64,000 nucleotides of DNA from Jeotgalibacillus malaysiensis (lineage in GTDB: Bacteria > Bacillota > Bacilli > Bacillales > Jeotgalibacillaceae), in the NCBI GenBank assembly GCA_000818095.1, contig CP009416.1:866501-930500 (forward strand), written 5' to 3'. A program made the position numbers and the translations under genes. The notes beneath the pieces were generated by a model. It had not been told where the DNA came from and did no database searches. It worked only from the letters and a program-made list of their open reading frames with translations. How positions within the stretch are numbered: position 1 is the stretch's first letter; the number at the start of each line of letters is the position of its first letter. Positions 42,074-50,819 of the stretch are shown here, in pieces.

Positions 42074-43000
42074 TCAATGCACGTGCTCACTCTGGTGACA
42101 GCACATCACAGTCTCATCATGAGGGTGTGCATCGTCTTCAAGCTGAATTGTGACGTGTCCGATTTTTTCATGGGCGAGTTTGTGTTCGACCTCACGCAAC
42201 AGCTCCTGACATTCATTGATGGAAAGGCTGCCTTCTACAACTGCATGGCAGGAAAGGGCATTGTTGCCGCTGGTGATTGACCAGACGTGCAGGTCGTGAA
42301 TGTCTTTGATACCACTCACGCTTTTGATGGTTTTGATGACCTGTTCGAGATCTACATTTTCCGGTGTACCCTCCATCAGAACGTGAATGGAATCCTTTGT
42401 TACGCGCCAGCCGCTAATTAAGACAAGGGCAGCGACGATTACACTTGCAAGCGGGTCCGCCCAGCCCCAATTAAAGAAAATAATCAGAAGAGCGGCTGTA
42501 ATAGCACCTACTGACCCGAGCAGATCGCCAAGCACGTGAAGAAACGCAGCGCGCAGGTTCAGATTCTCCTTTGTATCTCCTTTACGCATAAGCAGCCATG
42601 CGACCACAAGATTAACAATCAGTCCAAGTGTAGCAATGATCAGCATACCGGTTGAAGCAATTTCAGGCGGATTACTAAAGCGCTGGAAAGCCTCATAAAA
42701 AATATAGCCGGCAATCAGTACAAGTGTGACACCGTTAAAAACAGCTGCTAAAATTTCAAACCGTTTGTATCCATAGGTTTTACTCCGGTCAGCAGCTCTT
42801 TCACCTAACGTAAAAGCAAGCAATCCAACACCAAGTGAAATCGAATCACTCAGCATGTGACCTGCATCAGAGAGTAGTGCAAGGCTGTTTGTCAAAAAAC
42901 CGCCGATTGCTTCTACAATCATAAATGCGGTAATGATAATAAAGCTGATTAATAATGCTTTCTTATTCGAGGTATGTGCATGATCATGTCCGTGTCCCAT
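42074..43000 (-). CDS. czcD: CDF zinc/cadmium exporter, CzcD-like
   Basis: A 308-residue cation diffusion facilitator with six helices. The N-terminus is His-rich (MGHGHDHAHTSNKK), and so is the C-terminus (DAHPHDETVMCCHQSEHVH), both typical of metal-binding ends. Helix 2 has the site LLSDAGHMLSD and helix 5 HVLGDLLGSVG, the full HxxxD pair for zinc. It follows a CzrA-like repressor gene by 20 bases, so the operon is expected to respond to Zn, Cd or Co. Confidence 0.95.
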   Translation of the reverse strand: MGHGHDHAHTSNKKALLISFIIITAFMIVEAIGGFLTNSLALLSDAGHMLSDSISLGVGLLAFTLGERAADRSKTYGYKRFEILAAVFNGVTLVLIAGYIFYEAFQRFSNPPEIASTGMLIIATLGLIVNLVVAWLLMRKGDTKENLNLRAAFLHVLGDLLGSVGAITAALLIIFFNWGWADPLASVIVAALVLISGWRVTKDSIHVLMEGTPENVDLEQVIKTIKSVSGIKDIHDLHVWSITSGNNALSCHAVVEGSLSINECQELLREVEHKLAHEKIGHVTIQLEDDAHPHDETVMCCHQSEHVH

Positions 43001-43020
43001 TCGAATTCCTCCATTATATT

Positions 43021-43326
43021 TTAATGCCGGGCGTGCTTGATCATTTGTTCAAGTATATTCATGACATGTTCATCATCATGAGAATAGTATAGTGTGGTTC
43101 CTTCACGGCGATACTTGACGAGGCGAAGGTTTTTAAGAAATCTTAGCTGGTGTGAAACGGTTGATTGCTTTAAGTTCAATGCTTCAGAAATGCCATTCAC
43201 CGAGTATTCATTTGTAAAAAGCAGGTGTAAGATCCGTATCCTTGTCGGGTCCCCGAGTGCTTTGAATGTCTGGGAGACGACAAAAAGGGTTTCTTCATCA
43301 AGGTTTTCAGGGTGATGATTTTCCAA
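43021..43326 (-). CDS. czrA: ArsR/SmtB-family metal sensor, CzrA-like
   Basis: A 101-residue winged-helix repressor. The recognition helix reads [14 protein letters not shown]. The last helix carries the alpha5 zinc site: Asp and His in [10 protein letters not shown], and the His pair in IKHARH. TTG 43326 is preferred because GGAGGTGG stands 4-5 bases before it. A longer reading to 43371 would run into the operator. It controls the downstream CDF gene and itself. Confidence 0.93.
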   Translation of the reverse strand: MENHHPENLDEETLFVVSQTFKALGDPTRIRILHLLFTNEYSVNGISEALNLKQSTVSHQLRFLKNLRLVKYRREGTTLYYSHDDEHVMNILEQMIKHARH

Positions 43327-43353
43327 AAGACCACCTCCAAATGATTCATGTTT

Positions 43354-43373
43354 ATATGAGTATATATTCATAT
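43354..43373 (-). promoter_or_regulatory. CzrA-type operator
   Basis: ATATGAGTATATATTCATAT contains the TGA-N8-TCA dyad with AT arms typical of CzrA/SmtB sites. It lies 28 bases before the chosen start of the repressor gene. Confidence 0.8.
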
Positions 43374-43451
43374 ATTAAAACTGCAGAATGAATTTGTCAA
43401 ATAGGTGGAAGCGATTTCCCGGATATAAAACTTTATGAATAATAAAGCACA

Positions 43452-43482
43452 AAAGATGCAGCCCATAAGCAGAGCTGCACCT
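43452..43482 (-). terminator. terminator of the large membrane protein gene
   Basis: On the minus strand GGTGCAGC and GCTGCATC pair around CTGCTTATG, and TTTTGT follows. Confidence 0.7.
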
Positions 43483-43489
43483 TTTACAA

Positions 43490-44899
43490 TTATAGAAAGA
43501 ATACGATAAAACCCTGCAAATAAACCTGCACCATCAAATAAAACGCAATCGCAAATTTATAGTTGAATAGAAAGCTGTTCTTCACAATACTTAACCCATT
43601 TACCGAGCTCAGAACAATCGTTGGCAGAATCAGCGGTGAAAGCATAATGGAGATCACACTGCCCGAAGTAATGCCAAGCAGCACGATTTCAGGTGGATAA
43701 GGGACTTCAACGCCCTGCAGGATACCTGATACAAGAACGATCACCGTCAGCGGTCCGAGTCCGATAAATCCAAGAATGATGACGACAAATGGCAGTACCC
43801 ACAGGAAATTCAGGAAAGGTATTGCGTCAGATACTAAAAATAATCCATCTACAATATATTCCCCGTAGCCTGACTGATTGACTGCATCAATTAAGAAGCC
43901 GGCTGCAAGCAGAATTGAAAATTGCTGCGCTTTATTTGGCACACCTGACTTTGCATAATCAAGGCTGTTATTAACAATCTTATGCGGTTTGCGCCGAATG
44001 ATAAAGTTCAGTATGACCCATGCGATAATCACAAGCGGAATGATCAGCAGCAGACTTGCATTCCAGATTGAATTGATCAGGAAAATGGAGCCGAACAGTG
44101 TCACGAATAAAAAGATAAATTCTTTTACTTCCTGATCACCGGCAGGCTGCTGTTGTCCTGCGATTTTAGCCAGCTGCTCCTGGATGCCGGCTGTCAGATC
44201 CACACCATATCTGCGTTCCCTGATATAAGAAGTGAATACTGATAGCAGAATTCCTGCAAATGAAATGACAAAACCTTGAGCAATAGACAGCCCAAGTGAC
44301 GCGCCAAGTGCATCTACTGCAAAAATAAAGCTTGGAATACTAATGACCCACATCGTCGTTAAGGCAAAACCTCTGAGCAGGGCAGTTCCTTTGAAATTTT
44401 CCCATGCCTCGCCGCGCTGATCGCTCAGAAAGTTGTTAATCATGCCATAGACCATTGGAATCGCACCAAATAATAAAAAGTAGGAAATGACCTGAGTAAT
44501 CATCATCATGCCAAAATAAAATTTCCTGCTCGTATTCAAGAGCTTCTGGGCAAAATGGATAACAGATTCAATATAAGGCTTTTCATCAAGCACCCAGCTG
44601 ATAATCGGTACAATTAACAATAGTGCAATCAGTCCGCTCATGACGGTGAAGCCTGAAACGGATGCCTCTAAAAGAGAGGTCCCTGCGGTAAAATGAATGA
44701 TGATTGCAATGACTAACAGCATAATTGAAATTGAAGCCTGTTTGATCGGTAGAAAAAAATAACCGATTGCAAACGCTGCAAGCCCGGATAATGAAAGTGG
44801 CGTCGTTAAAGAATCAGCCTGCGTCAGTGCGACGATAAAATGTGTTATGACATATAAGAGAATAAAAAGGGTGTAACCCCATTTAGCAAATTTTTTCAT
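43490..44899 (-). CDS. large membrane protein, possible ion transporter
   Basis: A 469-residue protein with about 11-12 helices and very few charged residues in them. A cytoplasmic loop at about 225-250 is polar (ERRYGVDLTAGIQEQLAK, then AGQQQPAGDQE). The two-half layout, each half ending in a helix-break segment such as GLGPLTVIVLVSGIL and ISIMLSPLILPTIVLSS, recalls the ion-transporter superfamily (ArsB/NhaD/DASS). I cannot assign a substrate. ATG 44899 has GGGAG 8 bases upstream, and an ATG further up lacks one. It stands alone. Confidence 0.75.
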   Translation of the reverse strand: MKKFAKWGYTLFILLYVITHFIVALTQADSLTTPLSLSGLAAFAIGYFFLPIKQASISIMLLVIAIIIHFTAGTSLLEASVSGFTVMSGLIALLLIVPIISWVLDEKPYIESVIHFAQKLLNTSRKFYFGMMMITQVISYFLLFGAIPMVYGMINNFLSDQRGEAWENFKGTALLRGFALTTMWVISIPSFIFAVDALGASLGLSIAQGFVISFAGILLSVFTSYIRERRYGVDLTAGIQEQLAKIAGQQQPAGDQEVKEFIFLFVTLFGSIFLINSIWNASLLLIIPLVIIAWVILNFIIRRKPHKIVNNSLDYAKSGVPNKAQQFSILLAAGFLIDAVNQSGYGEYIVDGLFLVSDAIPFLNFLWVLPFVVIILGFIGLGPLTVIVLVSGILQGVEVPYPPEIVLLGITSGSVISIMLSPLILPTIVLSSVNGLSIVKNSFLFNYKFAIAFYLMVQVYLQGFIVFFL

Positions 44900-45059
44900 C
44901 ACAGATACTCCCATCTGCTTCGTGTTATGTGCACAGATATCGTATCATAGAGCACGGTGATAATCTTTTTTTACGTTTCCTGCTGAGAGGTTTGCCCGGG
45001 CAGAATAACAGGGAATTCTATGTTACAGACAATTCATTTAAAATGAGGTAGCCTGTTAG

Positions 45060-45812
45060 ATGAAAGCAGTACAAGTAATCGGTTATGGGGATACAGATCA
45101 GCTGAAAGTGGTCGATATACCGGTTCCGGAGCCAAAAGAAGGAGAAGTATTGGTGAGAGTAAAAGCCTGTGCCATTAACAATACAGAGATCTGGATGCGT
45201 GAGGGGGCTTATGGAACCGGTGAAAAATCGGGCTGGCGTCCTGAAGGGGTTCAGTTTCCGCGGATTCCGGGCTCTGATATTACAGGAGAGATCGTCAGCG
45301 CAGAAGATGAGTCACTGATTGGTAAAAGCGTTGTGCTGTTTCCGTTTACTTCAAGTGGAGAGGAAGGGACGGAGCATATTTCAGAAGACATGTCTTTTAT
45401 TGGATCAGAATACGAAGGAGGCTATGCAGAATACGCTGTCTGGCCTGCTGCACTTTGCTATGACATGCCGCTTGAGGACTTTGCTGAGAGCGCGGTTTTC
45501 TCTGTGAGTGGACTGACTGCCTGGCATATGGTCAGTCAGATCCAGGCAAAGCCCGGCGAAGTGATCCTTGTAACCGGAGCAAATGGCGGAGTTGGCTCAT
45601 TGAATATCCAGATTGCTGCAAATGTATATGGGTCAAAAGTTATTGCCGTTGTTGGGGATTTAAAAGATGGGGAGAAGCTGAAAGAACTTGGTGCAGCTGA
45701 GGTGGTCTCCTACAGATCAGAAACCCTGATAGACGATATTTTAAAAGCAGCGGGCGGACCTGTAGATTCAGTACTTGATGTTGTTGGAGATGCTTTGTTG
45801 ATTTTGAAATGA
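45060..45812 (+). pseudogene. zinc-type alcohol dehydrogenase, 3'-truncated
   Basis: A medium-chain dehydrogenase/reductase of 250 residues. The N-terminal GroES-like domain (MKAVQVIGYGDTDQLKVVDI, then IPGSDITGEIV) and the start of the Rossmann domain (VTGANGGVGSLNIQIAANVYG) are intact. The sequence stops after VDSVLDVVGDALLILK. Family members have 320-350 residues, so about 80-100 C-terminal residues are missing. The usual next motif is not found in any frame downstream. ATG 45060 has GAGGTAG upstream. A shortened protein could be made, but it lacks half of the cofactor domain. Confidence 0.75.
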
Positions 45813-46044
45813 AAGGAATTGAGTGGAGGTGATCGAATTATCCAGCTTCCTGAAGGAATTAAATGTTGGCATGACGGAAAAGACCACGTTGAAATTGAAT
45901 TTAAGGTAATAATTTCAGGATTGATGTAATGAGCTGTAAAATTGAAGGGAAGATTTCAAGATTGAAGGAAAATATTCTATTTTGAAAGAAATACGCAAAC
46001 TGCCGGCTCACACCCATCCGCCATCTCGAAAACTCTATTCATAA
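45813..46044. other. region downstream of the truncated dehydrogenase
   Basis: It contains a near-perfect Shine-Dalgarno (GGAGGTGATC, 45825-45834) followed by ATT 45837 and a 30-codon open frame (IIQLPEGIKCWHDGKDHVEI...). Otherwise no gene or repeat is seen. The word ATTGAAGG recurs at 45940-45970. Confidence 0.3.
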
Positions 46045-46078
46045 AAATAAAAAAGAACCGCCATCCCCGGCGGTTCCC
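46045..46078 (-). terminator. terminator of htpX
   Basis: On the minus strand GAACCGCC and GGCGGTTC pair around GGGGAT, and TTTTTTATTTTT follows. Confidence 0.9.
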
Positions 46079-46088
46079 CATTAATTAA

Positions 46089-47003
46089 TTATCGCTGTTC
46101 CAAACGCGCAATACGCTCATCAAGGTCCGGGTGAGTTGAGAACAATCTCATCACGCCACCTTTACCACTGATCTTCATCGTGGCAACAGCTGAATCATCT
46201 GTATGATCTTTTACATTCGTACGGCCCACCTGTGCTTTTAATGAACGCAGTGCGTGCGCCATTTTGTCATTACCTGCTAAGTCACCGCCGCCACGGTCAG
46301 CGTGGAATTCGCGGTGTCTTGAGTAGGCACTTACAACAAGGCTTCCAAGAATCGAGAAGAGGATCTGGAAGACAATAATCGCTGCGAATTGAACAATAAA
46401 TTGAAGATCTTCACGAACGAAACGGCTTAGAACAATCGCAACAATTCGTGATAGGAATACAACGAAAGTATTCACGATACCCTGAAGCAGTGTCATTGTT
46501 ACCATATCTCCGTTTGATACGTGTGCAACCTCATGCGCAATAACACCCTCAACTGCATCGTCATCCATATTATCAAGTAATCCTTGAGATACTGCGACAA
46601 GTGACTTCTTTTTAGAAGGACCCGTTGCAAATGCATTTACTTCAGGGGAAGGGTAGATTCCGACCTGAGGCATATGCGTTAAGCCGGCCGCACGAGAGAA
46701 GCGGTGTACCTTTTCGACTACCGCACGTTCCTGGGCAGTAAGACTGCCATCCGGATCGAGCACCTTTACCTTCATCATCCATTTTGCCATCATGCGGGAC
46801 ATCGCAAGCGAGATGAATGACCCGGCAAAACCTACAAGTAAACTGAATACACCAAGTGAAATGAAGTCAATTCCAAGCCCTGGTCCGCCTGTCTGGAATG
46901 AACCGTTGATTCCTGTATATGAAACAATGAGTGACCATACAATCACAATTGTCGTCATGACAAGGATGTTCGTTAATAAAAACAGTAAAACTCTTTTGCC
47001 CAT
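46089..47003 (-). CDS. htpX: membrane zinc metalloprotease HtpX
   Basis: A 304-residue M48 protease of the cytoplasmic membrane that degrades damaged membrane proteins. Two N-terminal helices ([20 protein letters not shown] and [20 protein letters not shown]) precede the zinc motif HEVAH ([14 protein letters not shown], about residue 160). The third ligand Glu lies in [10 protein letters not shown]. Two more helices lie between them. GGAGG precedes the ATG. It is monocistronic with its own terminator. Heat or envelope stress control is expected from the family, but no operator was recognised. Confidence 0.95.
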   Translation of the reverse strand: MGKRVLLFLLTNILVMTTIVIVWSLIVSYTGINGSFQTGGPGLGIDFISLGVFSLLVGFAGSFISLAMSRMMAKWMMKVKVLDPDGSLTAQERAVVEKVHRFSRAAGLTHMPQVGIYPSPEVNAFATGPSKKKSLVAVSQGLLDNMDDDAVEGVIAHEVAHVSNGDMVTMTLLQGIVNTFVVFLSRIVAIVLSRFVREDLQFIVQFAAIIVFQILFSILGSLVVSAYSRHREFHADRGGGDLAGNDKMAHALRSLKAQVGRTNVKDHTDDSAVATMKISGKGGVMRLFSTHPDLDERIARLEQR

Positions 47004-47169
47004 TTATGCGCCTCCTCTTACATTAGATTGTGATTATTGTAGCATAGTTTTCTCTGAAAAGCGTGACAAAAGAAAGGCGGAAAGTTCCTTCATTAAAGCG
47101 GTTCATTTATTTATGTGAAATGCGGTGGGTACAATAAAATTAAGAATTGCAAAAGAAGGAGTTTTAAAA

Positions 47170-47280
47170 ATGAATAAATGCAATTTTGAAGCGGAATTAA
47201 CTAATAAATCAAACAATAAAAAACACTATTGTACTGACAGCGCTTACCCATTTACACTGATTTGTGAATTGAATCACTAA
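47170..47280 (+). CDS. 36-residue small protein
   Basis: AAGGAG stands 8 bases before ATG 47170. The product MNKCNFEAELTNKSNNKKHY, then a short end containing CTDSAYPF and CELNH, has three Cys and two His. That composition could suit metal binding or an unfolded leader. It ends 28 bases before the formate/nitrite transporter start, so it could be a leader peptide of that gene. No family is known, and the support rests on the binding site and position. Confidence 0.4.
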   Translation: MNKCNFEAELTNKSNNKKHYCTDSAYPFTLICELNH

Positions 47281-47308
47281 ATTTACACGGAATTCAGGAT
47301 GGTGACGA

Positions 47309-48148
47309 ATGGAACAGTCTACAATAGAGAAATTATTAGGCGCTGCAACTGTAAAGAGAGATCTGCTAAACGAGCAGCCGAATCACTATATGGTACGTGC
47401 CATGCTTGCTGGTATGTACGTCGGAATGGCAGTTGTCATGGCATTCCGTCTAGCACAGCCGTTTTACGAAGCAGCCTCACCGGCAACTTATTTTATTAAC
47501 GCAATCTTCTTCGGTGTTGCATTTTGCTTGATTTTATACGGGAAAACGGAGCTGTTTACATCAAATACGATGTATATGGTCGTTGGTGCCATGAAGAAGA
47601 AAACGAACTGGATGGACACACTGCGCGTATGGGGTGCGTGCTATCTTGGCAATCTGGTCGGTATTTTATTTTTCACAGGATTGATTATCATGACCGGTTT
47701 ATTTGCGACAATGGATCCGACGGAATCGTATTTGATCACTGCTGCTGAAAAGAAAATGAACCTGCCTTATTCTGAGATGTTCTTCAGAGCAATCCTTGCT
47801 AACTGGCTTGTCTGCCTGGCTGTATGGATTCCGCTTCAGGTAAAGGATGATATGTCTAAAATCGTGCTGATGATCCTATTCGTCTTCACCTTCTTTATCT
47901 CCGGGTATGAACATAGCATTGCAAACATGGCGTTATTCTCAATCGCACTCACAGCACCGCACACTGCGCTTGTAACTGTACAGGCAGCAGTTGAAAACGT
48001 GTTGATCGTTACACTTGGAAATATCGTTGGCGGCGCATTCTTCGTCGGCGTACTTTACACGTATTTGAACTCGGTTAAAAAAGAAAAAGAACTGACGGCG
48101 AAATCGTCTGCTAATGCATCTGCTCCTAAGGCTGCTTTAGAGAAATAA
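47309..48148 (+). CDS. formate/nitrite transporter family channel (FNT)
   Basis: A 279-residue membrane channel with six helices and re-entrant loops. Family blocks are AGMYVGMAVVMAFRLAQPF, the helix-loop GKTELFTSNTMYMVVGAMKK, GACYLGNLVGILFF and IANMALFSIALTAPH (the H of the FNT selectivity region lies in the EHSIANM block). The C-terminus is cytoplasmic and basic (KKEKELTAKSSANASAPKAA). It transports formate, nitrite or another small monovalent anion. AGGATGGTG precedes the ATG. No formate or nitrite enzyme gene is adjacent. Confidence 0.93.
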   Translation: MEQSTIEKLLGAATVKRDLLNEQPNHYMVRAMLAGMYVGMAVVMAFRLAQPFYEAASPATYFINAIFFGVAFCLILYGKTELFTSNTMYMVVGAMKKKTNWMDTLRVWGACYLGNLVGILFFTGLIIMTGLFATMDPTESYLITAAEKKMNLPYSEMFFRAILANWLVCLAVWIPLQVKDDMSKIVLMILFVFTFFISGYEHSIANMALFSIALTAPHTALVTVQAAVENVLIVTLGNIVGGAFFVGVLYTYLNSVKKEKELTAKSSANASAPKAALEK

Positions 48149-48159
48149 TGATCATTATC

Positions 48160-48197
48160 TGCCTTCATTCAGTGAGAACTGGATGGAGGCAGTTTTT
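48160..48197 (+). terminator. terminator after the FNT gene
   Basis: CTGCCT and AGGCAG form the base of a longer stem that includes CAGT and ACTG, and T6 follows. Confidence 0.85.
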
Positions 48198-48292
48198 TGT
48201 AATCATTTACATAAATGAAAAGGTTTTTTAGACAGCCGTGTTGAAACATAGTGATAATGAAATCATTACCTGTGTAAAAAGGGGGAATTCCG

Positions 48293-49048
48293 CTGAGTCC
48301 GTCAGAGAATATAAACTTTACGATCGCAGCAGTTATTGTGGTGTTTTTCATCATAGTGACGTGGGTCGTTTTTAAAAAGAAAAAAAGAATGGCGATATCC
48401 ATTTCAGTCCTGCTTGCAGCGGGACTTGCAGCAAGCTATTTCTATTATCCGGTTTACAAAGCGAATGAACATGCCAAACGTCATGAAGTTATGATGAATT
48501 ATCTCAGAGAAAATTATCCAGGCGAAACGTTCAATGTCAGTCGTGAAGTATACGAACCCGGTGTCATTGTTGGCAGTTTTGATATTGCTTACGCAGATAC
48601 ACCGGAGATCGGTGTCACCATGCAGGTCGAGCGTGATGGACAGGTGTTTCAGAGAAGTACGTGGACAGACGACAGCACGCCGGAGCAGGAGGAACTGTGG
48701 CAGGACCTTCTCTTTTTTTATGGAGAGGAGTACACCCTTGATAAGCAGCTGCCTGAGTTAAAGAAGGTGGATCAGTATATCGATGGGAAGCTAACCGTCT
48801 TTGCACTTGATATCAATGATCAACCTGCCATCGCAGTATATGAGTATGATCAGAATAGTTATGGCCTGCTAGCGTTAGAAGAGGGTCAAAAAGATGAGTT
48901 TGTACAAATAGAATCCGGGGGTCAACTGTTTATCTATGCTGACGAAGATATTGAAGAAAATAAAATTGATCTTTTAAACAGTAACGACCCCTTAAATATT
49001 TCTGATCAAAAAGGTAAGCTCATCATTCATAAAAATAAGGAGGGATAA
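48293..49048 (+). CDS. hypothetical membrane-anchored protein, probable CTG start
   Basis: A 251-residue protein if it starts at CTG 48293, which has GGGGGAA 5 bases upstream and opens LSPSENINFTIAAVIVVFFI. The other choice, GTG 48338, has no binding site and would cut the first helix. Two N-terminal helices (TIAAVIVVFFIIVTWVVF and ISISVLLAAGLAASYFYYPV) separated by KKKKR are followed by an acidic extracellular domain of about 190 residues. It sits one base before the VOC gene, so they are likely co-transcribed. I do not recognise the family. Confidence 0.65.
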   Translation: MSPSENINFTIAAVIVVFFIIVTWVVFKKKKRMAISISVLLAAGLAASYFYYPVYKANEHAKRHEVMMNYLRENYPGETFNVSREVYEPGVIVGSFDIAYADTPEIGVTMQVERDGQVFQRSTWTDDSTPEQEELWQDLLFFYGEEYTLDKQLPELKKVDQYIDGKLTVFALDINDQPAIAVYEYDQNSYGLLALEEGQKDEFVQIESGGQLFIYADEDIEENKIDLLNSNDPLNISDQKGKLIIHKNKEG

Positions 49049-49049
49049 C

Positions 49050-49424
49050 ATGTTTTCAAAACTCGGACAGGTCATGTTATATGTCAATGATCAGGAAGCG
49101 GCAAAGCATTTCTGGACTGATAAAGCAGGTTTTCATGTGTTGAAGGAAGAAGAATCGCACGGTATGCGGTGGATTGAAATTGCGCCGCATCAAGAGTCGG
49201 AAACCACACTGGTCCTTCATGACAGAGCAGTCGTGGAGGAAATGTCACCTGGCGTTAACCTTGGAACACCTTCGCTTATGTTTAACACCGACCGTTTTGA
49301 TGAGCTTTATCAGGCACTTTCAGAAAAGGGAGTAACGGTTGGTAAGGTCGTGGACATGCCTTCAGGAAGAGTATTTAACTTTGCTGATGATGAAGATCAA
49401 TATTTTGCTGTGATGGAGAAGTAA
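49050..49424 (+). CDS. VOC-family (glyoxalase-like) protein
   Basis: A 124-residue protein with two beta-alpha-beta-beta-beta units. The first opens QVMLYVNDQEAAKHFWTDK, and the second has LMFNTDRFDELYQALSEKG and ends FADDEDQYFAVMEK. Typical VOC metal ligands (Glu near the end, His near VLHD) are possible. The family covers glyoxalases, dioxygenases and antibiotic-binding proteins, and the exact role is unknown. AAGGAGGG precedes the ATG. It is the second gene of a two-gene unit. Confidence 0.88.
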   Translation: MFSKLGQVMLYVNDQEAAKHFWTDKAGFHVLKEEESHGMRWIEIAPHQESETTLVLHDRAVVEEMSPGVNLGTPSLMFNTDRFDELYQALSEKGVTVGKVVDMPSGRVFNFADDEDQYFAVMEK

Positions 49425-49451
49425 GGTGACAAACGAATAATTTATGAGTGA

Positions 49452-49493
49452 AGAGGGAATTTCTATCTGTATCCAGAGAGAAATTCTCTTTTT
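49452..49493 (+). terminator. terminator after the VOC gene
   Basis: GAGGGAATTTCT and AGAAATTCTC pair around ATCTGTATCCAGAG, and T7 follows. Confidence 0.8.
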
Positions 49494-49644
49494 TTGCCCT
49501 CAGCCAAATCTTTTCCCCGTGATTCAATTCATTTAGCCCTCTAAACACTCATGACTACCATTAAAAAGGTTTGTATAGACCCACTCAAGGGCAGTCTGGT
49601 AGGATAATGAAGCTGCAACAAATTTGCACAGGTGGTGTGATTAC

Positions 49645-50538
49645 ATGAACAATCGATTTAAAGAAGCTGAGTTTGCCACATGGGTCGGGATCGTGGCAAA
49701 TACGCTGTTAACCATATTAAAAGGTGTGTTCGGCTATATTTCAGGGAGCCGCGCACTTGTCGCTGATGCGGCGCACTCTGCTTCAGATGTTGCCGGGTCG
49801 GTCGCTGTACTGGCAGGACTTCGTACAGCAAGAAAACCGCCTGATGACGATCACCCGTACGGTCACGGGAAAGCAGAAAACATTGCTACGATCATCGTTG
49901 CGATATTACTGGTTGTCGTGGGTGTGGAAATTGCTACTTCATCGGGAAGTGTATTCTTCGGGGAAGTCCCTGAAGCCCCGGGCACAATCGCCCTTGCAGT
50001 CATTGTATTTTCCATCGCAGTAAAAGAAATCTTATTTCACTATAAGAAGCGGATTGCTAAAAAAATCGACAGTTCTGCACTGATGGCTGAAGCCTGGCAT
50101 CACCGATCAGATGCGCTTTCATCAGTTGCTGCCTTCCTAGGAGTAGGTGGAGCTATTCTTGGAGAAAGATTAGAGCTCTCCTTTTTACTTTACGCTGACC
50201 CGATTGCGGGGCTCATTGTATCACTAATTGTTATTAAGATCGGATTTTCACTAGCTAAGGAAGCAGGTTCAATTATGATGGAGCAGGTGCTCGAGCCTGA
50301 TAAAACGAATCCATTTATCGAGACCGTTATGTCAGTCCCGGGTGTAAAAAGAGTGGACGAACTGCTAGCCAGAACGCATGGTCACTATATTGTTATTGAT
50401 ATTAAAGTAAGTGTGGATCCGTACATTACAGTAGAAGAGGGTCACCGCATTTCAAAAAACGTGAAGCGCAGACTGCTTGAGCGGCATGAGGATATCAATA
50501 ACGTGCTGGTCCATATTAATCCATATAATGAAGAGTAA
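49645..50538 (+). CDS. cation diffusion facilitator, YdfM/FieF-like
   Basis: A 297-residue CDF exporter. Helix 2 has the zinc-type site ALVADAAHSASD and helix 5 has AEAWHHRSDALSS. The mid-part HPYGHGKAENIAT is a marker of the FieF-like branch (iron, zinc or manganese). The C-terminal domain has HGHYIVIDIKVSVDPYITVEEGH. The start is ATG 49645, behind GGTGGTG. It is the third CDF gene of the window and is not paired with a regulator. Confidence 0.93.
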   Translation: MNNRFKEAEFATWVGIVANTLLTILKGVFGYISGSRALVADAAHSASDVAGSVAVLAGLRTARKPPDDDHPYGHGKAENIATIIVAILLVVVGVEIATSSGSVFFGEVPEAPGTIALAVIVFSIAVKEILFHYKKRIAKKIDSSALMAEAWHHRSDALSSVAAFLGVGGAILGERLELSFLLYADPIAGLIVSLIVIKIGFSLAKEAGSIMMEQVLEPDKTNPFIETVMSVPGVKRVDELLARTHGHYIVIDIKVSVDPYITVEEGHRISKNVKRRLLERHEDINNVLVHINPYNEE

Positions 50539-50735
50539 GTTCCTTTTATAAAAGCTTTGTTAAAGATCATTGTTGATTCTGCACCGCCGATCCTGGGGGA
50601 AGCTTCCTCTGTGGAGCTGCAATCAACAGCCAACTTTAATTTAGCCTTTACAAAAATGTTCATAGAGCGCATGATCACACAGAATAAGGGTATCGGTAAT
50701 GTAGGTTCTTTATTTTGGACGATTCCGCATTAAAG
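50539..50735 (+). other. open frame after the CDF stop, no start codon
   Basis: Directly behind the CDF stop, and in the same frame, 65 more codons are open. They read VPFIKALLKIIVDSAPPILG, then EASSVELQSTANFNLAFTKM, and end SLFWTIPH. The sequence looks like real protein but has no start of its own. It may be a remnant of another gene or a chance frame. It is not part of the CDF family. Confidence 0.35.
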
Positions 50736-50737
50736 TT

Positions 50738-50764
50738 GGTTAGCGCAAGCGCAATTGTGCTAAC
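50738..50764. other. imperfect inverted repeat before the monooxygenase gene
   Basis: GTTAGCGCAA and TTGTGCTAAC pair with one mismatch around GCGCAA. It lies 60 bases before the monooxygenase start and may be an operator or a degenerate repeat word; GGTTAGCGCAAG also occurs at 29220. Confidence 0.45.
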
Positions 50765-50819
50765 GTAAAATAAACGGATCTGTGCCACACCAGCTTGATG
50801 AACGAAAGGAGCACGTCTC

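Noticed and set aside
47299-47499. 66-codon frame overlapping the FNT gene start
   Set aside because: It is a shifted-frame shadow of the FNT gene, which has the family motifs.
50442-50678. 78-codon minus-strand open frame downstream of the CDF gene
   Set aside because: It overlaps the CDF gene antisense and has no ribosome binding site or family likeness.
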